Origin: Marinobacter goseongensis
Lineage (GTDB): Bacteria; Pseudomonadota; Gammaproteobacteria; Pseudomonadales; Oleiphilaceae
NCBI RefSeq assembly: GCF_023156235.1
Contig: NZ_JAKZAI010000012.1
Coordinates: forward strand, 1 to 64,000
Reading direction: 5' to 3'
DNA length: 64,000 nucleotides
In this document: piece after piece, positions 17,141 through 27,913 of the stretch
Numbering within the stretch: the first letter of the stretch is position 1
Layout: every line of letters begins with the position of its first letter
Made by a program: the position numbers and the translations under genes
Notes under the pieces: model-generated
Databases searched by the model: none
The model's input: the letters and a program-made list of their open reading frames with translations, nothing else
Told to the model about the DNA's origin: nothing

Positions 17141-18889
17141 GTGACTGTTTTGTCCGATCAGGGAAAGCGCACAACATGGGGTCAGCGGGTAGCAGCCGGG
17201 CTAGCAGCCTGGCGCTACGGCTCCGTGCTGGGCGTGTTTCTGATCGTGGTTGCTGCGCTGGGTTGGCGTCTCGTGGATCTGCATGTTGTTGATAACGAGT
17301 TTCTGCGCCAGCAAGGCGACGTGCGGACCATTCGGGTCGAATCCATTGATGCCCACCGCGGCGTGGTCACCGATCGTCATGGCGAATCGCTGGCTGTGAG
17401 TACCCCCGTGCACACCTTGTGGGCGAACCCCTCGGAAATGGACCCGGACGATCCGCGCCTGACGCACCTCGCCCGCTTGCTGGATATCAGTGAAGCACCC
17501 TTGCGCCAGCGGCTCAGAACCTACGCTAGCCGGGAATTCATCTATTTGCGCCGCAAGGTGCAGCCGGACCTGGCCGAACGCGCGCTGGGCATGGAGCTTC
17601 CGGGCATCTACAGCCGTCAGGAGTACCGTCGATACTACCCGGCGGGTGAGGTGACGGCCCATGTGGTGGGGTTTACCAACATCGATGAGAATGGTCAGGA
17701 AGGCATTGAGTTGGCCTACAACGCCTGGCTCAGCGGTGAGAGCGGTCGTAAGCGGGTTCTCAAGGATAACCGTGGTCGTGTGATCAAGGATCTGACGCTG
17801 ATCCGCGAGGCCCGCCCCGGCGGTGACCTGGCTCTGAGCATCGATCTCCGCCTGCAGTACCTGGCCTACCGGGAACTGAAAGCGGTTGTTGGCGCCCACG
17901 GTGCGCGCGGCGGAACGCTGGTGATGCTGGATGTGGATACCGGCGAAGTGCTCGCCATGGTCAATCAGGAATCCTATAACCCCAACGACCGCAGCCAATT
18001 GAGCTCGGACCGTCTCCGGAACAAGGCGATAACCGACCTCTTTGAGCCCGGGTCCACCATGAAGCCCGTCACCATGGCGGCAGCGCTGGAATCGGGCAAA
18101 TACAGTCACAACAGCACCATTGATACAGCGCCGGGTTATCGGCGCTTTGGTCGTTTTACCATCCGTGACAGCCGCAACTACGGCGTGATGGGGCTGACCG
18201 ATATCATCGCGAAATCCAGCAACGTCGGCATCAGCCGGATTGCCACCGATCTGGGCGGTGATGTTATTCGAGATCTTTACGCGCGTCTTGGTATTGGTCA
18301 GCCCACCGGTATTGGCTTTCCGGGAGAGGCCGTTGGGGTGCTGCCAGCACCGCCGAAATGGCGCCCCGTTGAGGAGGCCACGCTCTCCTATGGCTACGGT
18401 ATGAGCGTGAATGCGCTCCAGTTGGCGCAGGCCTACATGGTGCTGGCCAATGGCGGTATTCGGTACCCCCTGAGTCTGCTGAAGGTCGATGAGCGGCCGC
18501 CGGGGGAACGGGTGTTGTCAGAAGATGTCTCATTTCAGGTGCGGAACATGTTGCGCGAGGCCGTCGAGAACGGCACGGGCAAGCGGGCCCAGCCGGGGTT
18601 CTATTCCGCCGGTGGCAAGACCGGCACCGTCCATCTGGTGGGCAAAGGCGGTTACGAGGACAGCCAGTACAAGGCCATCTTTGCCGGAATGGCGCCCATT
18701 GATCATCCGAGGATCGTGACCGTTGTGGCGGTGGACGCGCCTCAATCCGGAGAATACTACGGTGGCGAAGTGGCTGCCCCGGTATTCGCCCGGGTAATGA
18801 GCGATGCCTTACGTCTGCTGAATGTGAAGCCGGAGCTCGATGTCGGCGACGCCTCAGTAAGCCAGAAAACACCCGGGGAGCGGGGGTAA
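17141..18889 (+). CDS. ftsI: Septal peptidoglycan transpeptidase FtsI (PBP3)
   Basis: FtsI cross-links septal peptidoglycan in partnership with FtsW. The 582-aa class B PBP has a short cytoplasmic tail, one membrane helix (about 30-46), a pedestal domain and the transpeptidase domain. Active-site motifs are intact: Ser305-x-x-Lys308 (STMK), Ser359-x-Asn361 (SSN) and KTGT at 493-496. I take GTG 17141; TTG 17150 three codons in is equally possible, with CAGGGTGAC as its ribosome site. It is 23 bases after ftsL and 4 before murE. Confidence 0.96.
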   Translation: MTVLSDQGKRTTWGQRVAAGLAAWRYGSVLGVFLIVVAALGWRLVDLHVVDNEFLRQQGDVRTIRVESIDAHRGVVTDRHGESLAVSTPVHTLWANPSEMDPDDPRLTHLARLLDISEAPLRQRLRTYASREFIYLRRKVQPDLAERALGMELPGIYSRQEYRRYYPAGEVTAHVVGFTNIDENGQEGIELAYNAWLSGESGRKRVLKDNRGRVIKDLTLIREARPGGDLALSIDLRLQYLAYRELKAVVGAHGARGGTLVMLDVDTGEVLAMVNQESYNPNDRSQLSSDRLRNKAITDLFEPGSTMKPVTMAAALESGKYSHNSTIDTAPGYRRFGRFTIRDSRNYGVMGLTDIIAKSSNVGISRIATDLGGDVIRDLYARLGIGQPTGIGFPGEAVGVLPAPPKWRPVEEATLSYGYGMSVNALQLAQAYMVLANGGIRYPLSLLKVDERPPGERVLSEDVSFQVRNMLREAVENGTGKRAQPGFYSAGGKTGTVHLVGKGGYEDSQYKAIFAGMAPIDHPRIVTVVAVDAPQSGEYYGGEVAAPVFARVMSDALRLLNVKPELDVGDASVSQKTPGERG

Positions 18890-18893
18890 AGGT

Positions 18894-20378
18894 ATGTGTA
18901 TCACATCACTCAGCACATTAATGCAGGGGATTGCGCCGGTGCCGTCGGTGTTCGATGTCACCATACATGGCCTGCAAACCGACAGCCGTCTGGTGACGTC
19001 GGGAGATGCCTTTATTGCCCTGGCTGGCCAGCGAACGCCGGCGGATCATTACGTGGATCAGGCCGTCAAGGCCGGCGCCTCGGTCATCATTCTCGAGGCG
19101 GATCAGCCAGGAGAGTGCCGTGAATACCGCGGCGCCCTGGTGGTGCCTGTTACAGAGTTGCGCGCGAAAATTGGCCGCCTTGCCGATCGGTTCTTCGAGC
19201 ACCCGTCGCAGCGGCTGCGGCTGATCGGCGTAACCGGGACCAACGGTAAAACATCGGTCAGTCAGTACATCGCGCAGCTTCTGCAGCAGACCGGAACACC
19301 CTGCGGGGTGCTTGGCACGCTGGGCTACGGCATGCCGGGTGCGTTGCAGGTGGCGTCCCACACCACGCCGGACGTGGTGCAGGTCAACCGGGTCTTTTCC
19401 CACGTGCTCGCCCAGGGCGGGCGGGCCGCGGCGATGGAAGTGTCCTCACACGCGCTGGACCAGGGTCGCATTGACCACGTGACCATGACCGGAGCGGTAT
19501 TCACCAATCTCACCCGGGATCACCTGGATTATCACGGCGACATGGCGGCATACGGCGCTGCCAAGGCCAAACTGTTCGAGCGCGAAGAGCTGCACTTTGC
19601 TGTGGTGAATTTTGACGACCCGTTCGGGCGGCAGCTGTATAACCAGCTCGCGGGCGAATGCGACCGGGTACGTTACAGTCTGCATGAAGCCCAGACGGAA
19701 TTGTGGCTGACCGCTTTTGAACCCAGTCTCCAGGGTTTTGCGGGTTCAGTGGACGGTCAATGGGGCGCCTTTGACATTGCCGTGCCGCTGATGGGCAGCT
19801 TCAATGCCAGCAACGTGCTGGCGGCCATGGCCGCGGTGCTTTCCCTCGGGGTTCCGGTGGACCGAGTGCAGAAAGCGGTCAGTACTCTGCAGCCGCCTCC
19901 CGGGCGCCTTGAGCCCTTTGCCGGGGAGAATGGCGTTCGTGTTGTGGTCGATTACGCTCACACACCGGATGCATTGGCCAACGCTCTGGCGGCATTGCGC
20001 CCCCACGTCAGCGGTCGGCTGTACTGCGTGTTTGGCTGCGGCGGCGACCGCGACAGCGGCAAGCGACCGGAAATGGCGGCGGAGGCCGAGAAAGGCGCCG
20101 ATGTGGTTGTCGTCACCGACGACAACCCACGCACGGAGCATCCTGATGCCATCACCCGGGATATTCTCAAAGGCTTTACCTACCCGGAATCGGTCACTGT
20201 GATTCACGACCGGGCCGAGGCTATTGCCCGAACGATTCGCCAGGCCAGCGAGGGCGATGTGGTACTGATCGCCGGCAAGGGACATGAGACCTATCAGGAA
20301 ATTGCCGGTCAACGCGCGCATTTCAGTGATGCGGAGCAGGTGCGCCACGCGCTGCAGCTTAACGGGGGTGTGGCATGA
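18894..20378 (+). CDS. murE: UDP-MurNAc-L-Ala-D-Glu:meso-diaminopimelate ligase
   Basis: MurE adds meso-diaminopimelate to UDP-MurNAc-dipeptide. In the 494-aa product, the ATP loop TGTNGKTS is at 114-121 and the carbamylated-lysine region is around 224-230. The motif DNPRTE (410-415) is the diaminopimelate-specific signature, so the wall is of the usual Gram-negative type. The stop overlaps the murF start by four bases. Confidence 0.97.
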   Translation: MCITSLSTLMQGIAPVPSVFDVTIHGLQTDSRLVTSGDAFIALAGQRTPADHYVDQAVKAGASVIILEADQPGECREYRGALVVPVTELRAKIGRLADRFFEHPSQRLRLIGVTGTNGKTSVSQYIAQLLQQTGTPCGVLGTLGYGMPGALQVASHTTPDVVQVNRVFSHVLAQGGRAAAMEVSSHALDQGRIDHVTMTGAVFTNLTRDHLDYHGDMAAYGAAKAKLFEREELHFAVVNFDDPFGRQLYNQLAGECDRVRYSLHEAQTELWLTAFEPSLQGFAGSVDGQWGAFDIAVPLMGSFNASNVLAAMAAVLSLGVPVDRVQKAVSTLQPPPGRLEPFAGENGVRVVVDYAHTPDALANALAALRPHVSGRLYCVFGCGGDRDSGKRPEMAAEAEKGADVVVVTDDNPRTEHPDAITRDILKGFTYPESVTVIHDRAEAIARTIRQASEGDVVLIAGKGHETYQEIAGQRAHFSDAEQVRHALQLNGGVA

Positions 20379-21751
20379 TGCGCGCTTTTTCGCTGGCGGA
20401 GGCGGCCCGGATGACCGCGGGTCAGTGCCATGACACCGCTGCGGAAGGGGTGCTCTACTCCGGTGTGTCCACCGACACCCGGGGCATACAGCCGGGCGAC
20501 CTGTTTGTCGCCCTGCGTGGTGAGAATTTTGATGGCCACCGGTTTCTGGATGCGGCCCGTGCGGCCGGCGCCATTGCTGCGGTGGTTGATACCGAACAGG
20601 CCGATGTGGCGCTGCCCCAGATCCTGGTGACGGATACGGTGGATGCGCTGGCAAAGCTTGCGGCCGGTAACCGCAGTGAGAGCTCAGCGCACATCGTGGC
20701 GGTGACAGGCAGCAGTGGTAAAACCACGGTGCGGGAGATGGTGGCATCGATGCTTTCCGAGGCCGGTGCAACCCTGGCAACTGAGGGCAATCTCAATAAC
20801 CACATCGGCGTGCCGCTGACGCTGTTTCGTCTGGCGCCCGAACACCAATTCGGTGCCATCGAGTTGGGCGCCAGCGGCCTGGGCGAAATTGCCCATACGG
20901 TTGCGATCACGCGCCCGCATGTGGCCATCCTGACTAACGCGGGGCAGGCGCACCTCGAGGGTTTCGGGAGTTACGAGAACATTGTGGAGGCCAAGGGCGA
21001 AATCATCGACGGCGTCAGCGCGGACGGTCTGGTGGTGCTCAACGGTGACGACCCGGCACTCGCGGTCTGGAAACGCAGGGCGGCGGCGCGTCGAATCTCT
21101 GTTGTCTGCCGTTCTGCCAGCGAGCTGGCGGATTATTACCCGTCGGCGGTGACGGCCGACATCCATGGACAAAGTTTCATCGCACACCACCGCGATGGCT
21201 GGCAGTGTAGCGTCACTCTGGCGCTGCAGGGCGATCACAATATCACCAATGCGTTGCTCGCTATTGCCGCCCTTCGGGACCTGAGTGTGTCGGACCAGGC
21301 TGTGCAGGATGGGCTCCAGCGGCTGAAGGTGGTCAAAGGGCGCCTGCAGATGATCGAGCTGGCGCCGCAACTGACGCTGATTGATGACAGCTACAACGCC
21401 AATCCGGCCTCAATCAAAGCGGCCATCAGTGTGCTGGCGTCCCGCGCCGGAGCCCGCGTAGTGGTTCTGGGCGCCATGGCAGAGCTGGGGCCAGACAGCC
21501 ATAGCCTGCATCGGGAGGTAGGTGCGTTTGCAAAAGCACAGGGTATCGATCGCCTGCTCGTGGTGGGGCCGGGTTGTGAAGGATATGTAGAGGGTTTCGG
21601 CAATCAGGCCGAAATCTGTCAGATCCATGATGACGCTGTGAATCGCCTGTTGGCGGACCCACAGCCGGCCATGACCGTGTTGGTCAAAGGTTCTCGCAGT
21701 TCTGCCATGGATCGCGTGGTAGAGGGAATGAAAGAAAAGGTGACTACATAA
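20375..21751 (+). CDS. murF: UDP-MurNAc-tripeptide:D-Ala-D-Ala ligase
   Basis: MurF attaches D-Ala-D-Ala to complete the pentapeptide precursor. The 458-aa product carries the Mur-ligase P-loop TGSSGKTT, the central [15 protein letters not shown] motif and [11 protein letters not shown] in the C-terminal domain. Its last base is shared with the first of mraY (TAATG). The start overlaps murE as ATGA. Confidence 0.97.
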   Translation: MMRAFSLAEAARMTAGQCHDTAAEGVLYSGVSTDTRGIQPGDLFVALRGENFDGHRFLDAARAAGAIAAVVDTEQADVALPQILVTDTVDALAKLAAGNRSESSAHIVAVTGSSGKTTVREMVASMLSEAGATLATEGNLNNHIGVPLTLFRLAPEHQFGAIELGASGLGEIAHTVAITRPHVAILTNAGQAHLEGFGSYENIVEAKGEIIDGVSADGLVVLNGDDPALAVWKRRAAARRISVVCRSASELADYYPSAVTADIHGQSFIAHHRDGWQCSVTLALQGDHNITNALLAIAALRDLSVSDQAVQDGLQRLKVVKGRLQMIELAPQLTLIDDSYNANPASIKAAISVLASRAGARVVVLGAMAELGPDSHSLHREVGAFAKAQGIDRLLVVGPGCEGYVEGFGNQAEICQIHDDAVNRLLADPQPAMTVLVKGSRSSAMDRVVEGMKEKVTT

Positions 21752-22836
21752 TGCTGCTCTGGCTGACAGAGGTTTTATCACAATATTTCACGTCCCTGAC
21801 GGTGTTTCAGTATCTGACACTGCGGGGCATTCTCGGCACGCTGACGGCATTGGCCATTTCACTGCTGATTGGTCCGGTCATGATTCGTAAACTCAGCCAG
21901 TACCAGATTGGCCAGGCGGTTCGTGATGACGGTCCCCAGACCCACCTGAGCAAGGCCGGCACGCCGACCATGGGTGGCGCGCTGATCCTGGTGGCGATTG
22001 GCGTGAGCACGCTGTTGTGGGCAGATCTCAGCAACCGCTACGTGTGGGTCACTATTCTGGTCACCCTGCTGTTCGGTGCCATTGGCTGGGTGGATGATTA
22101 TCGCAAGGTTGTCGAACGTAACCCACGGGGCCTGCCGGCTCGCTGGAAATATTTCTGGCAGTCGCTGATCGGTGCCACGGCGGCGATTGTGCTGTTCTTC
22201 AGCTCGACGCTGCCGCAGGAAACATCGCTGTACGTGCCTTTCTTCAAGAACGTGTCGCTGACCCTGGGACCGGTGCTGTTCATCCTGCTGACCTATTTCG
22301 TCATCGTCGGCAGCAGCAATGCGGTTAATCTGACCGACGGCCTTGATGGGCTGGCGATCATGCCCACGGTCATGGTGGCCGGTGCCCTGGGGCTCTTTGC
22401 CTATCTCTCGGGCCATGCCCAGTTCGCCGATTACCTACTGATACCGCACTTGCCAGGCACCGGCGAACTGATCGTGTTTTGCGGGGCTCTGGTGGGTGCG
22501 GGCCTTGGTTTTCTCTGGTTCAACACCTACCCGGCACAGGTGTTCATGGGGGATGTGGGCGCGCTGGCACTGGGAGCTGCGCTGGGTGTGGTTGCGGTGA
22601 TCGTCCGGCAGGAAATTGTGCTGTTCATCATGGGTGGTGTGTTCGTCATGGAGACGGTTTCGGTGATTCTTCAGGTCGCCTCCTACCGTCTGACCGGTCG
22701 GAGAATCTTCCGCATGGCGCCGTTGCACCACCACTTCGAATTGAAAGGCTGGCCTGAGCCACGGGTGATCGTGCGCTTCTGGGTTGTAACTGTGGTTCTG
22801 GTTCTGATTGGCATTGCCAGTCTGAAACTGCGATAG
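21751..22836 (+). CDS. mraY: Phospho-MurNAc-pentapeptide transferase
   Basis: MraY transfers phospho-MurNAc-pentapeptide to undecaprenyl phosphate and so makes lipid I at the inner membrane. The 361-aa protein has about ten membrane helices. Catalytic motifs are present: GTPTMGG after the first helices, WVDDYRKV (the Asp-Asp pair), [13 protein letters not shown], and [13 protein letters not shown] near the C-terminus. Confidence 0.97.
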   Translation: MLLWLTEVLSQYFTSLTVFQYLTLRGILGTLTALAISLLIGPVMIRKLSQYQIGQAVRDDGPQTHLSKAGTPTMGGALILVAIGVSTLLWADLSNRYVWVTILVTLLFGAIGWVDDYRKVVERNPRGLPARWKYFWQSLIGATAAIVLFFSSTLPQETSLYVPFFKNVSLTLGPVLFILLTYFVIVGSSNAVNLTDGLDGLAIMPTVMVAGALGLFAYLSGHAQFADYLLIPHLPGTGELIVFCGALVGAGLGFLWFNTYPAQVFMGDVGALALGAALGVVAVIVRQEIVLFIMGGVFVMETVSVILQVASYRLTGRRIFRMAPLHHHFELKGWPEPRVIVRFWVVTVVLVLIGIASLKLR

Positions 22837-22851
22837 GGGAATGACGTCTCT

Positions 22852-24195
22852 ATGAGTGTCATCGTTTCAGATCGTCGCACATTGGTCGTAGGGCTCGGTA
22901 TCACCGGGCTTTCCTGCGTGCGCTATCTGTGCGATCAGGGGCGGGACGTGGCGGTGGCTGACAGCCGTCAGCATCCGCCTGGTCTGGAAGCCCTGCAAGC
23001 CGGTTGGCCGGAAGTGCCGGTGCACACTGGCCCGTTCGACGCCGAGCTGTTCAGCACCTTCAATGAGCTGGTAGTCAGCCCCGGCATCAGTGTTGAGGCT
23101 CCCGCAATTCGTGCGGCCCACGCCAACGGTGCCCGCATCCGCGGCGACATCGATCTGTTTGCAGAGGCGGCCGACGCGCCCATCGTCGCGATCACCGGAT
23201 CCAATGGCAAAACCACGGTTACCACGTTGGTGGGTGAAATGGCCGCCGCTGCCGGCCGGCGCGTAGAGGTCGGTGGCAACATTGGCACCCCGGCGCTGGA
23301 TCTGCTCGGGCGTGGTGCCGACCTGTATGTGCTCGAGCTGTCGAGCTTCCAGCTTGAGACCACGGCAGAACTGAATGCACTGGCGGCCACGGTGCTGAAC
23401 GTCAGCGATGATCATATGGACCGCTATCCGTCCAAGATGGCCTATTTCCAGGCCAAGCAACGGATCTTCCGCGGCTGCAAGAACGCCATCGTCAATCTGG
23501 ACGATGCCTTGAGCACGCCCATGGCCCGTGACAATTTGCGCTTTCTGTGTTTCGGGTTCCACCGGGTCAATCCGGAAACCTTCAGCACCCGCGACGACGA
23601 ACAGGGCACGTGGATCACATTGGGTTTCGATAACCTGCTGCTGGCAAACGAGTTGAGGCTGATGGGACGCCACAACATCAGCAATGTCATGGCGGCGCTG
23701 GCGCTCGGGCATGCCGCAGGGCTTCCAATGGACACCATGCTGGCGGTTGTCCGCGAGTTCCGCGGTCTGCCGCATCGCTGTGAATTCGTGGCGCGGGTCA
23801 ACGGTGTCGATTACATCAACGATTCCAAAGGAACCAACGTTGGCGCTACCGTGGCCGCAATCGACAGCCTGGTACCGGAGAACGGAAAGGTCGTGCTGAT
23901 CGCCGGCGGTGACGGTAAGGGCGCGGATTTCTCACCGCTGGAGGCGTCGGTCACCCTGCATTGTCGGGCGTTGGTGTTAATCGGTCGCGATGCCAGTCTG
24001 ATTGCCGACAGCGTCGGTGCTGCGGTGAATGTGGCCTATGCCCGGACCATGGCCGAAGCAGTTGGCGTGGCGGCGGAGCTGGCACAGGCCGGTGACCGGG
24101 TGTTGCTGTCACCGGCCTGTGCGAGTTTTGACATGTTCCGTGATTATGGTGATCGCGGTGATCAGTTCCGTCGCGCGGTGGAGGGGGCGCTATGA
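22852..24195 (+). CDS. murD: UDP-MurNAc-L-Ala:D-Glu ligase
   Basis: MurD adds D-glutamate to UDP-MurNAc-L-Ala. The 447-aa product has the N-terminal Rossmann-like UDP site (VVGLGITGLSCVRYL), the P-loop TGSNGKTT, LELSSFQLE, and the C-terminal NDSKGTN and LSPACASFDMF motifs. It sits 15 bases after mraY. Its stop overlaps the ftsW start by four bases. Confidence 0.97.
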   Translation: MSVIVSDRRTLVVGLGITGLSCVRYLCDQGRDVAVADSRQHPPGLEALQAGWPEVPVHTGPFDAELFSTFNELVVSPGISVEAPAIRAAHANGARIRGDIDLFAEAADAPIVAITGSNGKTTVTTLVGEMAAAAGRRVEVGGNIGTPALDLLGRGADLYVLELSSFQLETTAELNALAATVLNVSDDHMDRYPSKMAYFQAKQRIFRGCKNAIVNLDDALSTPMARDNLRFLCFGFHRVNPETFSTRDDEQGTWITLGFDNLLLANELRLMGRHNISNVMAALALGHAAGLPMDTMLAVVREFRGLPHRCEFVARVNGVDYINDSKGTNVGATVAAIDSLVPENGKVVLIAGGDGKGADFSPLEASVTLHCRALVLIGRDASLIADSVGAAVNVAYARTMAEAVGVAAELAQAGDRVLLSPACASFDMFRDYGDRGDQFRRAVEGAL

Positions 24196-25397
24196 TGCAC
24201 GGCAGCCTTTCACTTCCCGATCGCCAGCAGCTGTTCAGTGATCTGCGACCACTGCCGCTGCTGATCATCAGTTCTGTTGCCCTGATGGTCATGGGCGTGG
24301 TGATGATTTCCTCGGCCTCGATGGACATGGCGGCGGAAACCGCGGGTAACAGCTATCACTACGTGATTCGTCAGCTGATATTTGCGGGAATTGGTTGTTT
24401 CCTCGCGCTGGTGGCGGTCAATGTGCCTGTTGCCTGGTGGGAGCGCAGTGGCTGGCTGTTGCTGGGTGTTGGCATGCTGGTACTGGTGCTGGTATTGACG
24501 CCGTTGGGACGCACCGTTAATGGTTCTACGCGCTGGATTCCGTTCGGTCTGTTCAACGTTCAGGTCTCGGAAGTCGCCAAGCTGTGTCTGATCGCCTACC
24601 TGGCCGGCTATGTGGTCCGCCGCCGGGACGAGTTGCTCAACACGTGGGCCGGTTTTCTGAAGCCGCTGGTGGTGCTGGGTGTCGCCTCCATTCTTCTGGT
24701 CATTCAGCCAGACTTTGGTGCCACGGTGGTTCTGGTGACGGCCGCGGCCGGCATGATTTTTCTCAGTGGCGTGCGTCTCAGCCGTTTTATGCCGCTGATT
24801 GGCATTCTGGTTGCGCTGGGGATTGTGCTGGTTGTGACGCAGCCCTACCGGCTCAAACGGGTTGTCAGTTACCTGGATCCCTGGAAAGACCAGTTTGACA
24901 CCGGTTACCAGCTTACCCAGTCATTGATTGCCTTCGGCCGCGGCGAGTGGGCCGGTGTCGGGCTGGGCAATTCGATTCAGAAACTGTTCTATCTGCCGGA
25001 AGCCCACACCGATTTCATCTTCGCCATCATTGCCGAGGAGTTCGGCCTGATGGGGTCGCTGGTGGTGCTGGCCCTGTTCGCCGTACTGGTGGTCACCGGC
25101 TTCGTTATCGCCCGCCGAGCCGAGTTGGCAGACATGCCGTTTGCGGCCTGTTTCTCCTACGGCATCACCCTGCTGATCGGTCTGCAGGCCGGCATCAACA
25201 TGGCGGTAAGCACCGGGTTGCTGCCCACCAAGGGGCTGACGCTGCCGTTGGTGAGTTACGGCGGTTCCAGCCTGATGATTACCTGTATTTCCCTCGGCAT
25301 CCTGGCGCGGGTGGAAATGGAGCGTTTGGATCAGCAGCGCCTGGCCAATGAGAAGACGCCTGGCAAGCGGGTCAGGGGAGGCGCGGTTTATGACTGA
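24192..25397 (+). CDS. ftsW: Septal peptidoglycan glycosyltransferase FtsW
   Basis: FtsW is the SEDS-family polymerase that builds septal glycan strands from lipid II with FtsI. The 401-aa protein has about ten membrane helices. SEDS motifs seen are QPDFGATVVL, the loop YQLTQSLIAFGRGEWAGVGLGNS, LPEAHTDFIFAIIAEEFGLMG and the C-terminal LPLVSYGGSSL. The start could be either of the two adjacent ATG codons at 24192 and 24195. It overlaps murG by eight bases. Confidence 0.97.
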   Translation: MMHGSLSLPDRQQLFSDLRPLPLLIISSVALMVMGVVMISSASMDMAAETAGNSYHYVIRQLIFAGIGCFLALVAVNVPVAWWERSGWLLLGVGMLVLVLVLTPLGRTVNGSTRWIPFGLFNVQVSEVAKLCLIAYLAGYVVRRRDELLNTWAGFLKPLVVLGVASILLVIQPDFGATVVLVTAAAGMIFLSGVRLSRFMPLIGILVALGIVLVVTQPYRLKRVVSYLDPWKDQFDTGYQLTQSLIAFGRGEWAGVGLGNSIQKLFYLPEAHTDFIFAIIAEEFGLMGSLVVLALFAVLVVTGFVIARRAELADMPFAACFSYGITLLIGLQAGINMAVSTGLLPTKGLTLPLVSYGGSSLMITCISLGILARVEMERLDQQRLANEKTPGKRVRGGAVYD

Positions 25398-26475
25398 TTC
25401 GCGCCGGTTTCTGATGATGGCTGGTGGCACCGGCGGGCATGTTTTCCCCGCACTGGCCACCGCCCGCACGCTGCAGGAGCGGGGCCACGAAGTTTTCTGG
25501 CTGGGCTCTTCCGGCGGCATGGAAGAGCGCCTGATCGGTGACACCGGCATTCCCCTGTCGCTGATTCATGTGTCCGGATTGCGCGGCAAGGGCAAGCTGG
25601 CGCTGCTGACAGCACCCTTCCGGCTGATGCGCGCGTTGGGTGAGGCCTTTACTGTGGTGCGGAAAATTCGGCCCGATTGTGTGGTGGGTATGGGCGGTTT
25701 TGTCACCGGTCCCGGTGGCGTCGCGGCCTGGCTCAGCAGGATTCCGCTGGTCATCCACGAGCAGAACGCCGTAGCCGGTATGACTAACCGGATCCTGGTG
25801 CGCTTTGCGGAAACCGTACTGGAGGCGTTTCCCGGCAGTTTCGGAGCAGGTGTGGTCACCCGCTGCACGGGAAATCCGGTGCGCAAGGATCTGGCTGGGT
25901 TGCCCATGCCGGAGGAGCGTCTGGCGGACCGCCAGGGGCCACTGCGGTTGCTGGTGGTTGGCGGCAGCCTGGGTGCTCAGGTGTTCAACCAGCAAGTGCC
26001 CGAAGCCCTGGCGCAAATGGCCGGAGCCGAGCGTCCTGAGGTGCGTCACCAATGTGGCGAAAAGCATGCGGAAGCAGCACGCGCTGCCTATGAGCATCAT
26101 GGAGTGGCGGCAACGGTGGAGCCGTTTATCAAGGATATGGCGGAAGCCTATGCCTGGGCCGATCTGGTCTTGTGCCGGTCGGGCGCGCTGACGGTGTCTG
26201 AGCTGTGCGTCGCCGGCGTGGGTGCGATCCTGGTGCCATTCCCCCATGCCGTGGATGACCATCAGACAAAAAACGGCCAGCAAATGGTGAGTGCGAAGGC
26301 AGCGGTGTTGATTCCCCAGCCCCGGCTTGCTCCTGAGGCGCTGGCTGAAACGCTGAGGGACCTGGCCAATGACCGGTCCCGGGTAATGAATATGGCGAAA
26401 GCGGCAAAATCGCTGGCGCGCCCCGATGCAACGGAGAGAGTCGTGAATTACTGTCTGGAGGCCGCCAATGGCTGA
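25390..26475 (+). CDS. murG: Undecaprenyl-PP-MurNAc-pentapeptide GlcNAc transferase
   Basis: MurG adds GlcNAc to lipid I to form lipid II on the inner face of the membrane. The 361-aa GT-B enzyme shows the glycine-rich N-terminal loop [37 protein letters not shown] and [15 protein letters not shown] 25390 has GGGGAGGCG upstream and fits family starts; the longer reading from 25348 adds 14 residues inside ftsW. It overlaps both neighbours by eight bases. Confidence 0.97.
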   Translation: MTDSRRFLMMAGGTGGHVFPALATARTLQERGHEVFWLGSSGGMEERLIGDTGIPLSLIHVSGLRGKGKLALLTAPFRLMRALGEAFTVVRKIRPDCVVGMGGFVTGPGGVAAWLSRIPLVIHEQNAVAGMTNRILVRFAETVLEAFPGSFGAGVVTRCTGNPVRKDLAGLPMPEERLADRQGPLRLLVVGGSLGAQVFNQQVPEALAQMAGAERPEVRHQCGEKHAEAARAAYEHHGVAATVEPFIKDMAEAYAWADLVLCRSGALTVSELCVAGVGAILVPFPHAVDDHQTKNGQQMVSAKAAVLIPQPRLAPEALAETLRDLANDRSRVMNMAKAAKSLARPDATERVVNYCLEAANG

Positions 26476-27913
26476 CGCAATGAATACGCCACTGGTCTAT
26501 CAGGTGCCTGAAATGCGCCGTATTCGCCGCATTCACTTTGTGGGCATTGGCGGCGCCGGCATGAGCGGTATTGCTGAGGTGCTTAAAAACCAGGGTTACG
26601 ACGTGTCCGGCTCGGACATCCGCGAAGGGGCGGTGACGGATCGCCTGAAAGCCATGGGCGTCGACGTTTACATCGGCCATCAGGAAGAGAACAGTGCCAG
26701 TGCCGATGTGGTGGTGGTGTCTACTGCAGTGGCAGCCGACAACCCGGAAGTGGTTGCGGCGCGCAGTCGGCGGGTGCCGATTGTGCCCCGTGCCGAGATG
26801 CTGGCGGAAATCATGCGCTACCGTCACGGCATTGCCGTGGCCGGTACCCACGGTAAAACCACCACCACCAGCCTGATCGCCTCGGTCCTGGGTGAGGCCG
26901 GGCTGGACCCGACGTTTGTGATCGGTGGCAAGCTCAACAGCGCCGGCACCAATGCGCAACTGGGTGGCTCACGGTATCTGGTCGCGGAAGCGGACGAGAG
27001 TGACGCATCGTTTCTGCACCTGACACCGGTCATTTCTGTCGTTACCAACATCGAAGCCGATCACATGGACACCTATGGTGGCGATGTCGAGCGCCTGAAA
27101 CAGACCTTTGTGGACTTCCTGCACAACCTGCCGTTTTACGGCATCGCGGTGATGTGTGTGGATGACGCCTACGTGCGGGAAATCATCCCGCGCATTTCCC
27201 GGGCCATCATTACTTACGGCATCGACAATCCCGATGCCGATTACCGTGCCGAGCAGATTACCTCCGACGGCTTGCGGACTCACTTTGTGGTGCGTCGCCC
27301 CGGCGGTCGTGCGGATCTTCAGGTCGAACTGAAAATGCCGGGCCGCCACAATGTCGCGAATGCCCTGGCGGCCATTGCCGTGGCCACCGATGAAGGGGTT
27401 GATGACGCCGCCATCTGCCGCGGGCTGGCCGGTTTTGCCGGGGTCGGGCGCCGGTTCCAGGTGTATGGCGACTACCAGACGCCCAACGGTAACGTCACGC
27501 TGGTGGACGACTATGGCCATCACCCGACGGAAGTGGACGCAGTGATTCGTGCCGCCCGGGACGCCTGGCCGGGCCGCCGCATCGTCATGCTGTACCAGCC
27601 GCACCGATTCTCCCGCACCCGCGACCTGTACGAAGACTTCGTCAAGGTACTCTCCGAGGTGGACGGATTGCTGCTGATGGACGTGTACTCTGCCGGCGAA
27701 CCGGCGATTCCCGGCGCCGACGGCCGCGCACTGTGCCGCAGCATCCGCCAGCGCGGGAATGTGGAACCGGTGTTTGTGGAAGACAACAACGAAATCGAAC
27801 AGCTGCTGGCCAATGCCCTGCAGGACGGTGATCTGCTGATTACCCAGGGCGCCGGCGATATTGGTGGTGTTGCTGCACGCCTTGCGGCGGCAGGAGTGAT
27901 TGCCAGTGAGTGA
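26468..27913 (+). CDS. murC: UDP-MurNAc:L-alanine ligase
   Basis: MurC starts the stem peptide by adding L-alanine to UDP-MurNAc. The 481-aa product has the N-terminal [17 protein letters not shown] motif, P-loop [17 protein letters not shown] and [10 protein letters not shown]. It overlaps murG by eight bases (ATGGCTGA) and ddl by eight (GTGAGTGA). MurB, which makes the substrate, is not in the window. Confidence 0.97.
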   Translation: MADAMNTPLVYQVPEMRRIRRIHFVGIGGAGMSGIAEVLKNQGYDVSGSDIREGAVTDRLKAMGVDVYIGHQEENSASADVVVVSTAVAADNPEVVAARSRRVPIVPRAEMLAEIMRYRHGIAVAGTHGKTTTTSLIASVLGEAGLDPTFVIGGKLNSAGTNAQLGGSRYLVAEADESDASFLHLTPVISVVTNIEADHMDTYGGDVERLKQTFVDFLHNLPFYGIAVMCVDDAYVREIIPRISRAIITYGIDNPDADYRAEQITSDGLRTHFVVRRPGGRADLQVELKMPGRHNVANALAAIAVATDEGVDDAAICRGLAGFAGVGRRFQVYGDYQTPNGNVTLVDDYGHHPTEVDAVIRAARDAWPGRRIVMLYQPHRFSRTRDLYEDFVKVLSEVDGLLLMDVYSAGEPAIPGADGRALCRSIRQRGNVEPVFVEDNNEIEQLLANALQDGDLLITQGAGDIGGVAARLAAAGVIASE